A DNA stretch of 52,500 nucleotides from the NCBI GenBank assembly GCA_905221605.1, contig CAJNDS010002493.1, forward strand, positions 5,001 through 57,500, read 5' to 3'. The notes under the pieces are model-generated. The model worked only from the letters and a program-made list of their open reading frames with translations, did no database searches and was not told the DNA's origin. The position numbers and the translations under genes are program-made. Below are positions 28,522 through 37,999 of the stretch, in pieces. Every line of letters begins with the position of its first letter. Positions within the stretch are counted from its first letter, which is position 1. The DNA comes from Symbiodinium natans. Its lineage: Eukaryota; Sar; Dinophyceae; Suessiales; Symbiodiniaceae.

Positions 28522-28737
28522 GGCTTACCCGCCTTCGGCTTCTGGAGAAGAACGGTTTAGGGTTTAGGGTTTCAGGCTTCGGGCTTAGGGCTTAGGGCTT
28601 CGGGCTTAGGGCTTAGGGCTTAGGGCTTAGGGCTTAGGGTAACTCCGAACTCCACCTGGGTCTGACGTACCTTCTTGCGTGCGAAGCAGTCGCAAATCCC
28701 ATTTCTTCGCCCGCTTGGGTTTAGGGTCCAGGGTTTA

Positions 28738-28893
28738 CTTGAAGGTTCATGGTACTTACTAACCACTCAAAACTGGGCTTATAACCCTACTAAAAATTGG
28801 GATAACCCCTATAAGGCCCTTTAGGGGTATTATCAATGGGGTTATAAGTACATTTCTAATTGGTTATTAAGTCCCATGAACCTCCAAGCAGAG
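28738..28893. mobile_element. Type-C palindromic element
   Basis: Arms GAAGGTTCATGGTACTTACT and GTCCCATGAACCTCCAAG surround the CCCTATAAGGCCCTTTAGGGG centre. Non-coding. Confidence 0.8.
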
Positions 28894-29217
28894 TTTAGCG
28901 ATATGGTTGAGCTGATTTAGGGGCTCCGCAGGGTCTTTAGAGTCTAGGGGTCTAGGGTTTCAAGCCTCAACCCTAAACCCTAAACCCTAAACCCTTTTAA
29001 GGGTTTCAGGGGTTTGGTTCTTGCTGGATAAACCGTTTGGGGGTTCAGGCTCTGGGGCAGGCAGAGCCGGTCTTTTGGGATGAGGAAATAGCAAAGACGC
29101 CAAGACCTAAACTTAAAGCCAAAGGGAACCTGAACCCTAAACCCTAAACCCTAAACCCTAAACCCTAAACCCTAAATTCCCACCCGGCCTGCTTAGGCCG
29201 TACCCACCCTTTTCTAG

Positions 29218-29277
29218 GGTGCCTGGACCCAGAAGATGCCCGGCAGTGATGGACACCTTTACTGGATGGACAATGGG
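29218..29277 (+). CDS. Possible WW-domain-like exon
   Basis: After TTTCTAG on the plus strand, it reads GAWTQKMPGSDGHLYWMDNG. The first tryptophan, the DG turn and the aromatic pair followed by N resemble the first two strands of a WW domain. The second conserved tryptophan would be in another exon that I could not find. The surroundings are telomere-like. Confidence 0.35.
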
Positions 29278-29643
29278 TGAACCCCAAACCCTAAACCCCA
29301 AACCCTAAACCCTAAAGCCTCCCTTAAGCCCCCCTTTAAAGGGGCCCGGCAAAGGGGGTCCCTTTGGGAATCGGGGGGCGGGGGGTAGGGGCAAAGGGTC
29401 TGTGCTTCTGCGTGAGAGAGAGAGGGAGGGAGGGAGAGAGGGAGAGAGAGACTGGGAGAAGCCCTAAAAGGTTTGGGGTTCAAGGTTTACAAACCCTAAA
29501 ACTTTCTTCTCCAATGATCAAGCAGAAAAAAGGGCTAAACTTCATGTTTCCTGCGAAATAAGGAACCCAAAAAGTCTGAAATTCAACTATTGGCTAAGTA
29601 AGAAACCCTCAGCCCGAAACACAAACGCTCATCCAGTAACCTG

Positions 29644-29693
29644 AGGTCTTGTCCGATTGCAAGCGCTTCTGCGTCTCCAGTGTCACTGGCTGC
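29644..29693 (-). CDS. Possible exon, unidentified
   Basis: After ACCAG, reads QPVTLETQKRLQSDKTS on the minus strand, with a possible TCAG|GTTACT boundary. The strand matches the exon group at 30.2-31.1 kb. Confidence 0.4.
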
Positions 29694-30023
29694 CTGGTCA
29701 AGCCGAGTTTGAAGTAGGTACAACCCTAAAACCTAAACCTATATACAAGGGACCCTGGTTAACCAGTTCTCCTGCTTCATAGCCCTGCTTAACAACTTCT
29801 GCGTTGTAGGTTTTGCAGAATGGCCCTGAACCCTAAAGCCGTAAACTCTAGCCCCTAAACCGCAAACCCAAAACCATAAACCTGAACCCTAAGGCCAAAA
29901 TGCATCAAACCCCTAAACCCAAACTCTAAACCCTAAACCCTAAACCCCGGAGCCCTTCCGAATTGATTGCAACCTCCAATACACAGAAATGCTGGGCCCC
30001 CAAGCTCATGCTGGGGGGCCGCA

Positions 30024-30118
30024 TTTAGGGTTTAGGGTTTAGGGTTTAGGGTTTAGGGTTTAGGGTTTGGGGTTTGGGGTTTGGGGTTTAGGGTTTAGGG
30101 TTTAGGGTTTAGGGTGTT
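30024..30118 (+). repeat. TTTAGGG array with TTTGGGG block
   Basis: Twelve or so heptamers with three consecutive TTTGGGG units in the middle. Confidence 0.85.
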
Positions 30119-30204
30119 GTTTTTGGTTGGTGGCGAGGGGAGAGCCCTTGAACCGAATACCCGAAAACCCAAAACTCAGGGTTTTTTGGCGGTTCACCTT
30201 GCCC

Positions 30205-30352
30205 CTGTGCCCTGGTTCTTAGTAGGGAATGAGGAAACCAGCCCTCTATACATACATATATATATATATATATGTATGTGTATATATATATATGCCCTTT
30301 AAGGGATTGTATAGGGCACCCCATGCCCTCATTCCCTACGAAGAACCGGGGC
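30205..30352 (-). mobile_element. Type-G inverted-repeat element forming a GC-AG intron
   Basis: The ends read GCCCCGGTTCTTCGTAGGG and CCTACTAAGAACCAGGGC, inverted copies around a TA-rich centre. Splicing from TCG|GCCCCGG to GCACAG|GGG keeps phase 0 between the exon at 30353-30454 and GQGEPP downstream. A related fragment lies at 33600-33645. Confidence 0.7.
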
Positions 30353-30454
30353 CGAAGTGGACCTGGGCAAAGGCCGGCCGTAGCTGTGAAGGAACTCCAT
30401 GGCCAGACAGTCATAGATTGGGGACTTGGGAGCATGATAGTGCCATGACGATGA
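30353..30454 (-). CDS. Internal exon of an unidentified gene
   Basis: A 102-nt exon reading WHYHAPKSPIYDCLAMEF, continuing LHSYGRPLPRSTS. It ends exactly where the type-G inverted-repeat element begins. The acceptor TGGTAG is followed by T. Probably part of the same minus-strand gene as 30740-30792 and 31084-31129, but the link is only by strand. Confidence 0.55.
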
Positions 30455-30569
30455 CTACCAGTCTTATATGGCTCTATATAACTGGCATAGAACCATTGCT
30501 ATCGGGCCAAGAGGTTCTAGAGTGGAGGGTGTGGGGCTTCGGTGGCTCAGGGTGTTCAAGGTTGGGCTA

Positions 30570-30650
30570 GGTCGCGGGCGTCGAGCTGGGTAAGGACTTC
30601 AGTCAGCTTCACGGTGGCGGGTTGGGGCTGCAGTCTTCAGGTTCTGCGAG
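30570..30650 (-). CDS. Possible exon, unidentified
   Basis: The minus strand reads VKLTEVLTQLDARDLA in one frame and ASQNLKTAAPTRHREA in another. Both are protein-like, so borders and frame are unsettled. It lies between exon candidates of the same strand. Confidence 0.35.
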
Positions 30651-30739
30651 GCGGACTGGGCTTTAGGGTTTAGGATTTAGGGTTTAGGGTTTAGGGTTGA
30701 TTTAGGGCTTATACTGGGGTTTAGGGTTGATCGGCTTGC

Positions 30740-30792
30740 CAGTTGATGCGCCGAAGATGGGCTGATGGTACGATCTTGCAACTCCATCGATC
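30740..30792 (-). CDS. Internal exon of an unidentified gene
   Basis: A 53-nt exon reading SMELQDRTISPSSAHQL, with acceptor AACCAG|GATC (AG|G) and donor CAACTG|GCAAGCC (GC type). The downstream intron holds telomeric heptamers (30664-30725). Confidence 0.5.
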
Positions 30793-31083
30793 CTGGTTGA
30801 CAACATTTACCCGCAGCTGAAGCCGTAATGCAGGTGCAGCCCAACAACTGCCAGCACGTGCCACAAAACGCCCTAAACCCTAAACCCTAAACCAGTGAAT
30901 AAGGGCCAGGGCCCTAGGCAACCAGGCATTTAGGATGGACTGCAATGAGCGAAGCAGCCTAACACCCGGCGGCGATGCTACCCCTACAGAGCCCAATACC
31001 AAAAGCAACATAACTTCATTCTTAGCATCAAACCCTAGACCCGAAACCCCAGGCTCTCAGCTCTAAACCCTAAACCCTAAGCC

Positions 31084-31129
31084 ACGCATTATCTACGGCA
31101 TCTTCCGCAACTACCGGGTCTTGGGCTCC
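31084..31129 (-). CDS. Possible exon, unidentified
   Basis: After GACCCAG, reads GAQDPVVAEDAVDNA on the minus strand, then meets GCTTAGGG telomere-like sequence. AG|G acceptor and possible GC donor. Confidence 0.4.
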
Positions 31130-31239
31130 CTGGGTCAGTGTTTGCGGAATCAGGCGCTAACCACACAACTAGGCATACCCTGAGGTTTGTGTGATTTAGG
31201 GTTGAGGGTTGAAGATGGACATGGTGTAGGGTTTAGGGT

Positions 31240-31740
31240 TTAGGGCTCAGGGGCTTAGGGGCTTAGGGGCTTAGGGGCTTAGGGGCTTAGGGGCTTAGGG
31301 GCTTAGGGGCTTAGGGGCTTAGGGGCTTAGGGGCTTCGGGGCTTAGGGGCTTAGGGCCTTAGGGCCTTAGGGGCTTAGGGGCTTGCGGCTTCGGGGCTTT
31401 AGGGGCTTTGGGGGCTTTGGGGGCTTAGGGGCTGGGGCTTAGGGGCTTAGGGGCTTAGGGGCTTAGGGGCTTAGGGCTTAGGGGCTTAGGGGCTTAGGGC
31501 TTAGGGCTTCGGGGCTTCGGGGCTTCGGGCTTGGGGGCTTAGGGGCTTAGGGGCTTAGGGGCTTAGGCTTAGGGGCTTAGGGGCTCAGGGGCTTGAGGGG
31601 CTGAAGGGCTTGGGGGCGGCTTGGGGGCTCAGGGGCTTAGGGGCTTAGGGGCTTAGGGGCTTAGGGGCTTAGGGGCTTAGGGGCTTAGGGGCTTAGGGGC
31701 TTAGGGGCTTAGGCTGAGGGGCTTAGGGGCTTAGCGGCTT
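31240..31740 (+). repeat. GGGGCTTA octamer array
   Basis: About sixty tandem GGGGCTTA units over 500 bp with few interruptions. It looks like a telomeric heptamer variant (TTAGGGC) with one extra G, amplified locally. Confidence 0.92.
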
Positions 31741-31870
31741 AGCGTTTCGGGTTTAGGGTTTCGGGTTTAGGGTTTGGACCCTTCACTTGGTAGATCCTCC
31801 ACATTGGAGCCCGAAACCCTAAACACCGAAGCCCCAGAAACCCTAAACCCGAAACTCCAAACCCTAGACC

Positions 31871-31985
31871 CCAAAGCCCAAAGCCCAAAGCCCAAAGCCC
31901 AAAGCCCAAAGCCCAAAGCCCAAAGCCCAAAGCCCAAAGCCCAAAGCCCAAAGCCCAAAGCCCAAAGCCTAAAGCCTAAAGCCTA
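31871..31985 (-). repeat. AAAGCCC heptamer array
   Basis: About fifteen AAAGCCC units. Because seven is not a multiple of three, all frames cycle through the same peptides, so the open frames here are artefacts. Confidence 0.88.
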
Positions 31986-32080
31986 AAGCCTACATCCTAA
32001 ACCCTAAACCCCGAACCCTAAACCCCAAACCCTGAAGACACAGCACACAGCGCCCAATCCCCACGGAAAGCGGGGGAGGA

Positions 32081-32128
32081 GGGTCCCAGCACCTTGTAGA
32101 GGCCTTTGCACACAGGATCCTCCGGATC
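32081..32128 (-). CDS. Possible exon, unidentified
   Basis: The minus strand reads DPEDPVCKGLYKVLGP, protein-like, between CCCTAAA repeats and the TTTAGGG/TTGAGGG/TTCAGGG array at 32140-32257. Borders uncertain. Confidence 0.4.
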
Positions 32129-32279
32129 TTGAAGACTGGGTGTGGGGTTTAGGGTTTAGGGTTTAGGGTTTAGGGTTTAGGGTTGAGGGTTGAGGGTTGA
32201 GGGTTGAGGGTTCAGGGTTCAGGGTTCAGGGTTCAGGGTTCAGGGTTCAGGGTTCAGGGTCCAAGATGTCGTGCTTAGG

Positions 32280-32524
32280 GTCTTAGGGCTTAAGGACAAG
32301 GTTGGAGCTTCTTTGGATGGTTTTCATGTGTTTGGGGTCTATTGCTGCTGGATGCCCCACTTGTCTTCAAACAAAGCACTTGGTTGTCCTGCGTTTGGGG
32401 GCATTGGTAGAGAGCCCTGCACCGTACATGCTTAGACGGTTTACAGCGTCTCTGGAAGGCTGTGCAGCGCTGACATCTGAAAGAGCTACTACATTTACCG
32501 TTCGTGGCTTGGTCGGATTTATTC
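32280..32524. other. Unique stretch, possibly coding
   Basis: Non-repetitive sequence ending where a type-B element begins. The plus strand is open from 32302 (reads CPTCLQTKHLVVLRLGAL and FTASLEGCAALTSERAT). Strand and borders could not be settled. Confidence 0.35.
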
Positions 32525-32636
32525 TTGGTAGCCCAGTAACCATACTATGATAAGGGCACCCCTTTTCGGGTTGGTTGTTCTATAAGGGAAACCAAAAAAA
32601 AAGGTGGTAAAAAGTACCACTGGCTACCAAGTATTT
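32525..32636. mobile_element. Type-B element with clear inverted ends
   Basis: The termini read GGTAGCCCAGTAACCATA and GTACCACTGGCTACC. The interior carries GGTTGTTCTATAAGGGAAACC. Same family as the kinase intron 10666-10879. Beyond it, a GA/GAGC microsatellite spans 32818-32925. Confidence 0.75.
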
Positions 32637-32817
32637 TAGGCTTGGTCTGGAGTAGTCAGGCATGTGCGGCAAGTCGGTGCATGCTTCCTGACTGCCCAAA
32701 TGAGAGAAAGGAAGCGAAAACCTAAACCCAGAGAGGCGCCCGCTACTCGAGATGCAGCCAACCATGTATGTACGGTACTATTCAGTTAGTATTCAGTTGC
32801 CAACATGATGCATCACA

Positions 32818-32867
<50 letters not shown>

Positions 32868-33196
32868 GAGCGAGAGCGGGAGCGAGAGCGAGAGCGAGAG
32901 CGAGAGCGAGCGTGAGAGAACGAGTGTGTGAGGGGGAGAGAGGTGGGGGAGACAGACAGCTAGGTTTCTAAGAGAAGTCCCAGAAGATAAAGGATGCAAA
33001 CGCAAGAGCCCATGCAGAATCAACTGGCACCATGCCCCAGAGTAAAGTCGGAAACTGGCGCCAGGAACTCAGTCGGGGACCCTAAACCCCAGACCCGAAA
33101 ACCCTAAACACTAAACCCTATCACGCTACAGCCCTAAACCCTAAACCCCAAACCCTAAACCCTAAACCCCAAAATCCCCCCCAAAAGAACTCCAAG

Positions 33197-34033
33197 GGGA
33201 CATCATCGGCCTTGAGGAGCTTTGTCCCGGGATCGGCGACAGGTCCAGGGTTCACTTCGACCGGGAGCTCGCACCTCTGGGAACTCTTTTTGACAGGGCA
33301 GATACTGCTTTCAGGGTTTAGGGTTTAGGGTTTAGGGTTTTTAGGGTTTAGGTTTAGGGTTTAGGGTTTAGGGTTTAGGGTTTAGGGTTTAGGGTTTAGG
33401 GTTTAGGGTTTAGGGTTTAGGGTTTAGGGTTTAGGGTTTAGGGTTTAGGGTTTAGGGTTTAGGGTTTAGGGTTTAGGCCTCGCTTTTCCACCATTCAACG
33501 CGTTCTTTTTTGCCTGGCCCTAAACCCAAAGTCCGGCTTTGTACTCCTAGTACTACTCATGCTACCCCTCCTGCAAAAACTCCGACGAACCTTAACGGTT
33601 CGCCTAGTAGGGAATCAGGGAATGAGGTGCCCTACCCACTATCTCTTCAGAGCTTTTCAGAGGGATATGAGGTACCCTGAACCCGAAAGCTGAGAATATA
33701 TATATATATACATGGTACCATCTTTCTGTGGGTAGTCCCATACAGTAGGGTCCCTTTTGGGGGTCCTTCTTTTTAAGGGTGCCGTACTGTGTGTATATAT
33801 ATATACAATAATAATGATGATAATAATAATATGTAGAAATATATATATATATATGTATATATATATACATAGATATAGATATAGATATAGATATAGATAT
33901 AGATATAGATATAGATATAGATATAGATATAGGACCGGGCTTGGGGCGGAAGGGTCTAAGGCCAAGGGTTTAGGATTTAGGTTTAGAGTTTGGGGTTTAG
34001 GATCCGCTTCAGGGTGCTCAAATGGCCGGATGT

Positions 34034-34069
<36 letters not shown>

Positions 34070-34185
34070 CTTAGAATAAACGGCTTCAGCGCTTAAGACT
34101 GAGGCAGTTCATGACAAGTCGAACACTGAAACCACGCCTCCAGCTGATGCTGGTGGAGTCTTTCCTGCGCGCTACTTCGATAGAT
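33197..34185 (+). CDS. Unidentified gene, two phased exons
   Basis: Plus-strand exons 33197-33306 and 34104-34185. The first reads DIIGLEELCPGIGDRSRV, then HFDRELAPLGTLFDRADT. The second reads AVHDKSNTETTPPADAGG, then VFPARYFDRCPT. Acceptors TCCAAG|GG and ACTGAG|GCA, donors ACT|GCTTTC and GAT|GCCCAA. Both exons meet in phase 0. The 797-nt intron holds a long TTTAGGG array, TA and GATATA microsatellites and a poly-G run. A later plus-strand segment at about 34358-34400 reads LLSFATPASKRTT and may follow. No family recognised. Confidence 0.6.
33315..33478 (+). repeat. TTTAGGG array inside an intron
   Basis: About twenty-two TTTAGGG units starting nine bases after the GC donor at 33307. Confidence 0.9.
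33835..33933. repeat. TA and ATAGAT microsatellites
   Basis: TATATA sequence followed by about eleven ATAGAT hexamers. The YRYRYR and YLYLYL frames over it are artefacts. Confidence 0.9.
34034..34069 (+). repeat. Poly-G run
   Basis: Thirty-six consecutive G residues, the longest of several long G or C homopolymers in the window (others at 10716, 14289, 18223, 27703, 44337 and 47685). Confidence 0.9.
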
Positions 34186-35104
34186 GCCCAACCCGACCTA
34201 AACGCTCAGCCCTGCTAAACACAAATATAGGGGCCTACATAGTACAAACAAAAGGACCATAAGGGAGTACTGTTGGTAATTATTCCGACCCCTATATTAC
34301 AGTCCTAGGGTCCGAGAGCCCTTGGCCGTGACCCTGAAGACCTCATACCCTCAAGTCCCAAGCCCGAGGCTTGCTCAGCTTTGCAACACCGGCCTCGAAG
34401 CGTACGACCAAAAAAAAACCCCAAAGCCCCAAATGCCCAAAAACCCTGAAACCGGTCTAGGGTTTAGGGTTTAGGGTTTGGGGTTTAGGGTTTCGGGTTT
34501 CGGGTTTAGGGTTTAGGGTTTAGGGTTTAGGGGGTTTAGGGGGTTTAGGGGGTTTAGGGGGTTTAGGGTTTAGGGTTTAGGGTTTAGGGTGCCCTAAAAG
34601 CCCAAAAACCCTGAAACCCCTCTAGGGTTAGGGGATAGGGTTTGGGGCGCAGGGTTTCGCCCCAAACCCCCAAAGCCCTACACCTTACGGGTTCTCTTTG
34701 ACCCTGGCACAGCAGAATGCTGACATTCATCGTAGTCGAGGTGGCTTTTCTTAGGGTTAGGAAGCAAACAGGTGTTAGATAAACAGTGGGGCCTAGCACC
34801 CCAAAAGTGTCATGAAGGCCCTGTCGGAGCCAGGTGAACCCATAGATCCTGCACTTACCCTCAAGCCCATATTAAAAGCCCCCAAATCCCAAACCCTAAA
34901 CACCCTAAACCCTGAAACTCTTCGTAAACCCTTAAACGCTTAAACCCTTCAACACCCCGCCCCGATCTTCAACCCTAAGCCCCCTAAACAATTCAAACCC
35001 TTACTAGTAGCCTTAAACCCAAAACCCAAAACCCAAAACCCTAAACCCTAAACCCTAAACCCTCAACTCTGAACCTTTTGAGTCATAGAGCCACCTAGTA
35101 CCCC

Positions 35105-35172
35105 ACGACGAAGTGCTGCCACCAGAGGCCAAGGAGGGCCTTGCGAACAATCAACAGCCGTGTAGCTTCTGA
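35105..35172 (+). CDS. Possible terminal exon, unidentified
   Basis: The plus strand reads PHDEVLPPEAKEGLANNQ, then QPCSF and a TGA stop. It may end the plus-strand gene that starts at 33197. The acceptor is CCTAG followed by T. Confidence 0.4.
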
Positions 35173-35483
35173 GTGTAGGGCTTGGAGCCTTAGGTCTTGG
35201 GGGTTTTGGGTTTAGGGTTTAGGGTTTAGGGTGTAGGGCTTAGGGTTTAGGGTTTAGGGCTTAGGGTTTAGGGCTTAGGGCTTAGGGCTTAGGGCTTCTA
35301 GGGAAGAGGGCAAAAGAGGGTACTGGGGAAGCTCCACAAAGTTGCAGCCAGCCGCTTTGCCTGAAACTGTCACAAAGGGCTCCCCAAAACCCAGAACCCT
35401 AAAGCCCTGACGGGGTCTGTGAAGGAAATTACGTTCTACTGCCGTACCATAAGAAGGAAGACACGCTCTGCAAGCGTAGGGTA

Positions 35484-35581
35484 ACCTAGGAAGAGAAAGA
35501 GGTGGCAGTTTTTGGTTTCAAGGGGCCAATAAGGGAACCTGAACCCTATAAAAAGGAGAATAACGGCCTACTCTGGGTCCT
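35484..35581. mobile_element. Type-A element
   Basis: Begins GTAACCTAGGAAGAG and ends CTACTCTGGGTCCTGG, with an internal AATAAGGGAACCTGAACCC core. It lies 31 bp before an exon candidate. Confidence 0.75.
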
Positions 35582-35612
35582 GGAAACTCAGCTAAAGGTG
35601 CCCTAAGCACAG

Positions 35613-35717
35613 GCCAGCGACATGATCCCTCCAGCTGTGGAGCCCAACACCGCTTCATTTTGGAGAAGATGCCTTAGACTGTCTAAGTTGTCCTCGAGAT
35701 CCCAGAGCAACCCACGA
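35613..35717 (+). CDS. Possible exon, unidentified
   Basis: Thirty-five codons after GCACAG: ASDMIPPAVEPNTASFWR, then RCLRLSKLSSRSQSNPR, ending at CGA|GATAAAG (GA donor). Acceptor AG|G. An internal ATG exists, so it could be a first exon. Confidence 0.45.
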
Positions 35718-36107
35718 GATAAAGTGGCCTTAAACCCTCAACCCCCCTGCTGTAAAGAGTTTTCTTCATCCCTTCCCCCTGGTATAAATGACCCCGCCCC
35801 CCTCGCCCCGCTTGTGTAAACACCCCCCCCCCCCTTCAAAAAAAAAATGACAAGAAAAAATGGCAAGAAAACACAAAGGGTTGTTGGTATGGGTGGGAGG
35901 GGGTGGGCGTTCGTATCGTATCGTTTGTCCGAGCAAACAGCCCATCCTTCGAGCTAGCTGGCTCATTCATATAGCAGTGCTGGTGCTTTGCAGACTCTGG
36001 GAACTGAGAGTTGTCCAAACTCTGGGAACTGAAGAGTTGAGTCTTCAGGCTTCTGTTTCATGCTTCCGACCTCCACCCAAGGCCACCCAAACTCCTAAAC
36101 CTTAAAA

Positions 36108-36610
36108 ACTAAACCCTAAAACCCTGAAACCTAAGCCTAAAACACAAAAACCCAAAAACCCTAAACCCTAAACCTTAAACCCTAAACCCTAAAACCCCCC
36201 AAAGCCCTAAAACCAATAAACCCCCCAACCAATAAACCCTAAAACCTTAAACCCTAAACCCTAAAACCCCTACCCCAACCCTGAAAACCTAAAACCCTAA
36301 AACCTTAAACCTAAAACCCTAAACCAAAACCCCTAAACCCAAAACCCTAAACCCTAAACCCTAAACCCTAAAACCCCTACCCAAACCCTGGCCCCAAGCC
36401 CGAATCGGCCTCGAAGCGGCCTCTTCTAGCGCCCGGACGAGGCTGCGCTCGTACTTGTCGTACCTCTCCTGTCACCCTAGACCCTAAACCCTAAACCCTA
36501 AACCCTAAATCCTACACCCCAAATCCTGAACCCTACACCCTAAACCCTGAACCCTGAACCCTAAACCCTAAACCCTAAACCCTACACCCTAACCCTAAAC
36601 CCTAAATCCT
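36108..36610 (-). repeat. Degenerate CCCTAAA tracts around a short exon
   Basis: Two C-rich telomeric tracts (36108-36380 and 36475-36610) with many one-base variants flank unique sequence at 36390-36470. Confidence 0.8.
36410..36468 (-). CDS. Possible exon, unidentified
   Basis: After GTGACAG, reads ERYDKYERSLVRALEEAA on the minus strand, helix-like and charged. AG|G acceptor. The donor may be one of several GC sites near 36410-36425. Confidence 0.5.
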
Positions 36611-36696
36611 TTTCTTTTGGTTCCGGTTGGGAACTCTGCCTTGAGGGCAAAACAAAAGCCAATCCAGGGTCTGAACGTGTTTTCGTCTGTGGGGTT

Positions 36697-36835
36697 TAGG
36701 GGTTTGGGGGGTTTGGGGGGTTTGGGGGGTTTGGGGGGTTTGGGGGGTTTGGGGGGTTTGGGGGGTTTGGGGGGTTTGGGGGGTTTGGGGGGTTTGGGGG
36801 GTTCGGGGGGTTTGGGGGGTTCGGGGGGTTTGGGA
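36697..36835 (+). repeat. GGGGGGTTT nonamer array
   Basis: About fifteen GGGGGGTTT units. As the period is nine, one frame stays GLGGLGG throughout. Not a gene. Confidence 0.9.
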
Positions 36836-36935
36836 GTTCGAGAGCTTCAGGTTTAGGGTTTGGGGGGGGTTCGGGTTTAGGGTTTCGAGTTTGGGGTTTA
36901 GGGTTTGGGGATTAGGGTTTAGGGCTTAGGATTGC

Positions 36936-37017
36936 CTGCCGACTAGATCCACCTCAGTGTCAGGTACGATCACCCTGCGCGTAGGCCAAGGTACGACTGC
37001 AAGCCGGACAAGTGCTT
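36936..37017 (-). CDS. Possible exon, unidentified
   Basis: The minus strand reads ALVRLAVVPWPTRRVIVP, then DTEVDLVG, entered after CCTAAG behind a C/A tract and left at GGCAG|GCAATCC (GC donor). The frame would otherwise stop at TAA in the telomeric tract. Confidence 0.5.
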
Positions 37018-37207
37018 CTTAGGTTTTTTTTTTTGTTTGGGGGGGGGGGGAGGGTATTGTAGGATAATTACAAAAGGAACCACAAGGGAATATTTATTAG
37101 TAATTATTCCGACCGATATGGTACTTGAAAGATGCTCCAAAGCTCTGATGCTGCATCCCATCCCGAAACCCTAAACACGAAATAGGCCCTACCAGTACTT
37201 GGGGGCT

Positions 37208-37523
37208 CTTGGGTAGCTACAAGTAGGGTTAGAAGTAATGTTGCACCCTGTTTTGTGGGGGCCTCCTGAATAAAGTCAAATTTGCTGGGCCATTCAGAAC
37301 ACCCTGACTGTTTGGGGATGCGCGGTTGGATCCTGAATTAAATCAACTCGTCCGGGCGCCGTAGGAAAATTTCCACACGGCGCCTTTAAGATCAATTCTC
37401 GGGCATCGCTGCCCCTTTTAAACTGGCCCCAACACTAAAGAGGGTGCAACATTAGCCTAAGTAGGTTCAGAAGTGGAGTCACCATACTCATAACCCTACT
37501 TAGAACTACCCACGAACCTCCAA
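37208..37523. mobile_element. Type-M inverted-repeat element nested in a type-C element
   Basis: A perfect 14-bp terminal inverted repeat TAATGTTGCACCCT bounds the inner element (37226-37455). The outer remnants GGGTTAGAAG at the left and the CTTAGAACTACCCACGAACCTCCAAG end at the right belong to the type-C family. The inner element contains a GGCGCCGT...ACGGCGCC hairpin. No transposase. Confidence 0.7.
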
Positions 37524-37529
37524 GTCGGG

Positions 37530-37688
37530 GTCTCCGAAATTGGGGGGTACCTTACCGTGGGTCCTTGTTACAAGGGAATCCTACTATTTGGGGTCTATAT
37601 TAGGCGTCTCTTGTTAGTAAGGGATTCCTGCTATTTGGGGTCTATATTAGGTGTCTCTTATTTTTCGAGAATCCCCCAAGTTGCGAAG
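37530..37688. mobile_element. Type-F element, duplicated
   Basis: Two tandem pieces share GGGATTCCTGCTATTTGGGG-like and TCTATATTAGG blocks. The right end is followed immediately by the exon at 37689, with TTGCGAAG as acceptor. Confidence 0.65.
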
Positions 37689-37791
37689 GCACCTCATCAT
37701 GGTGCGTGTGGTTCTGGTGAGCCGCGCAATCTTTGCAGCGCTCGAGTTCGACCCAGGCGACCTGCGAAGTTGCGGCATCGGTTTCGTTCAG
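37689..37791 (+). CDS. Internal exon of an unidentified gene
   Basis: A 103-nt plus-strand exon reading HLIMVRVVLVSRAIFAAL, then EFDPGDLRSCGIGFVQ. Acceptor GCGAAG|G, donor CAG|GACCCT (GA type). The next sequence is a pure CCCTAAA array (37793-37898), which would be the intron start. A type-F element lies directly upstream, so both flanks are repeats. The first half is hydrophobic. No family recognised. Confidence 0.6.
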
Positions 37792-37999
37792 GACCCTAAA
37801 CCCTAAACGGTAAACCCTAAACCCTAAACCCTAAACCCTAAACCCTAAACCCTAAACCCTAAACCCTAAACCCTAAACCCTAAACCCTAAACCCTAGACC
37901 CAACCCCACTCCCTAGAACTTTACCCGTGTTTGGTTCTTTCGTTTGGGCATTCAGGGGTCCAGGCTTCGGGGATCCCAAGCGCTGCATAGGGTTTCCTT

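Noticed and set aside
31739-31986. Frames reading GFGLWAL and PKAQSPK
   Set aside because: Heptamer AAAGCCC translation in different registers.
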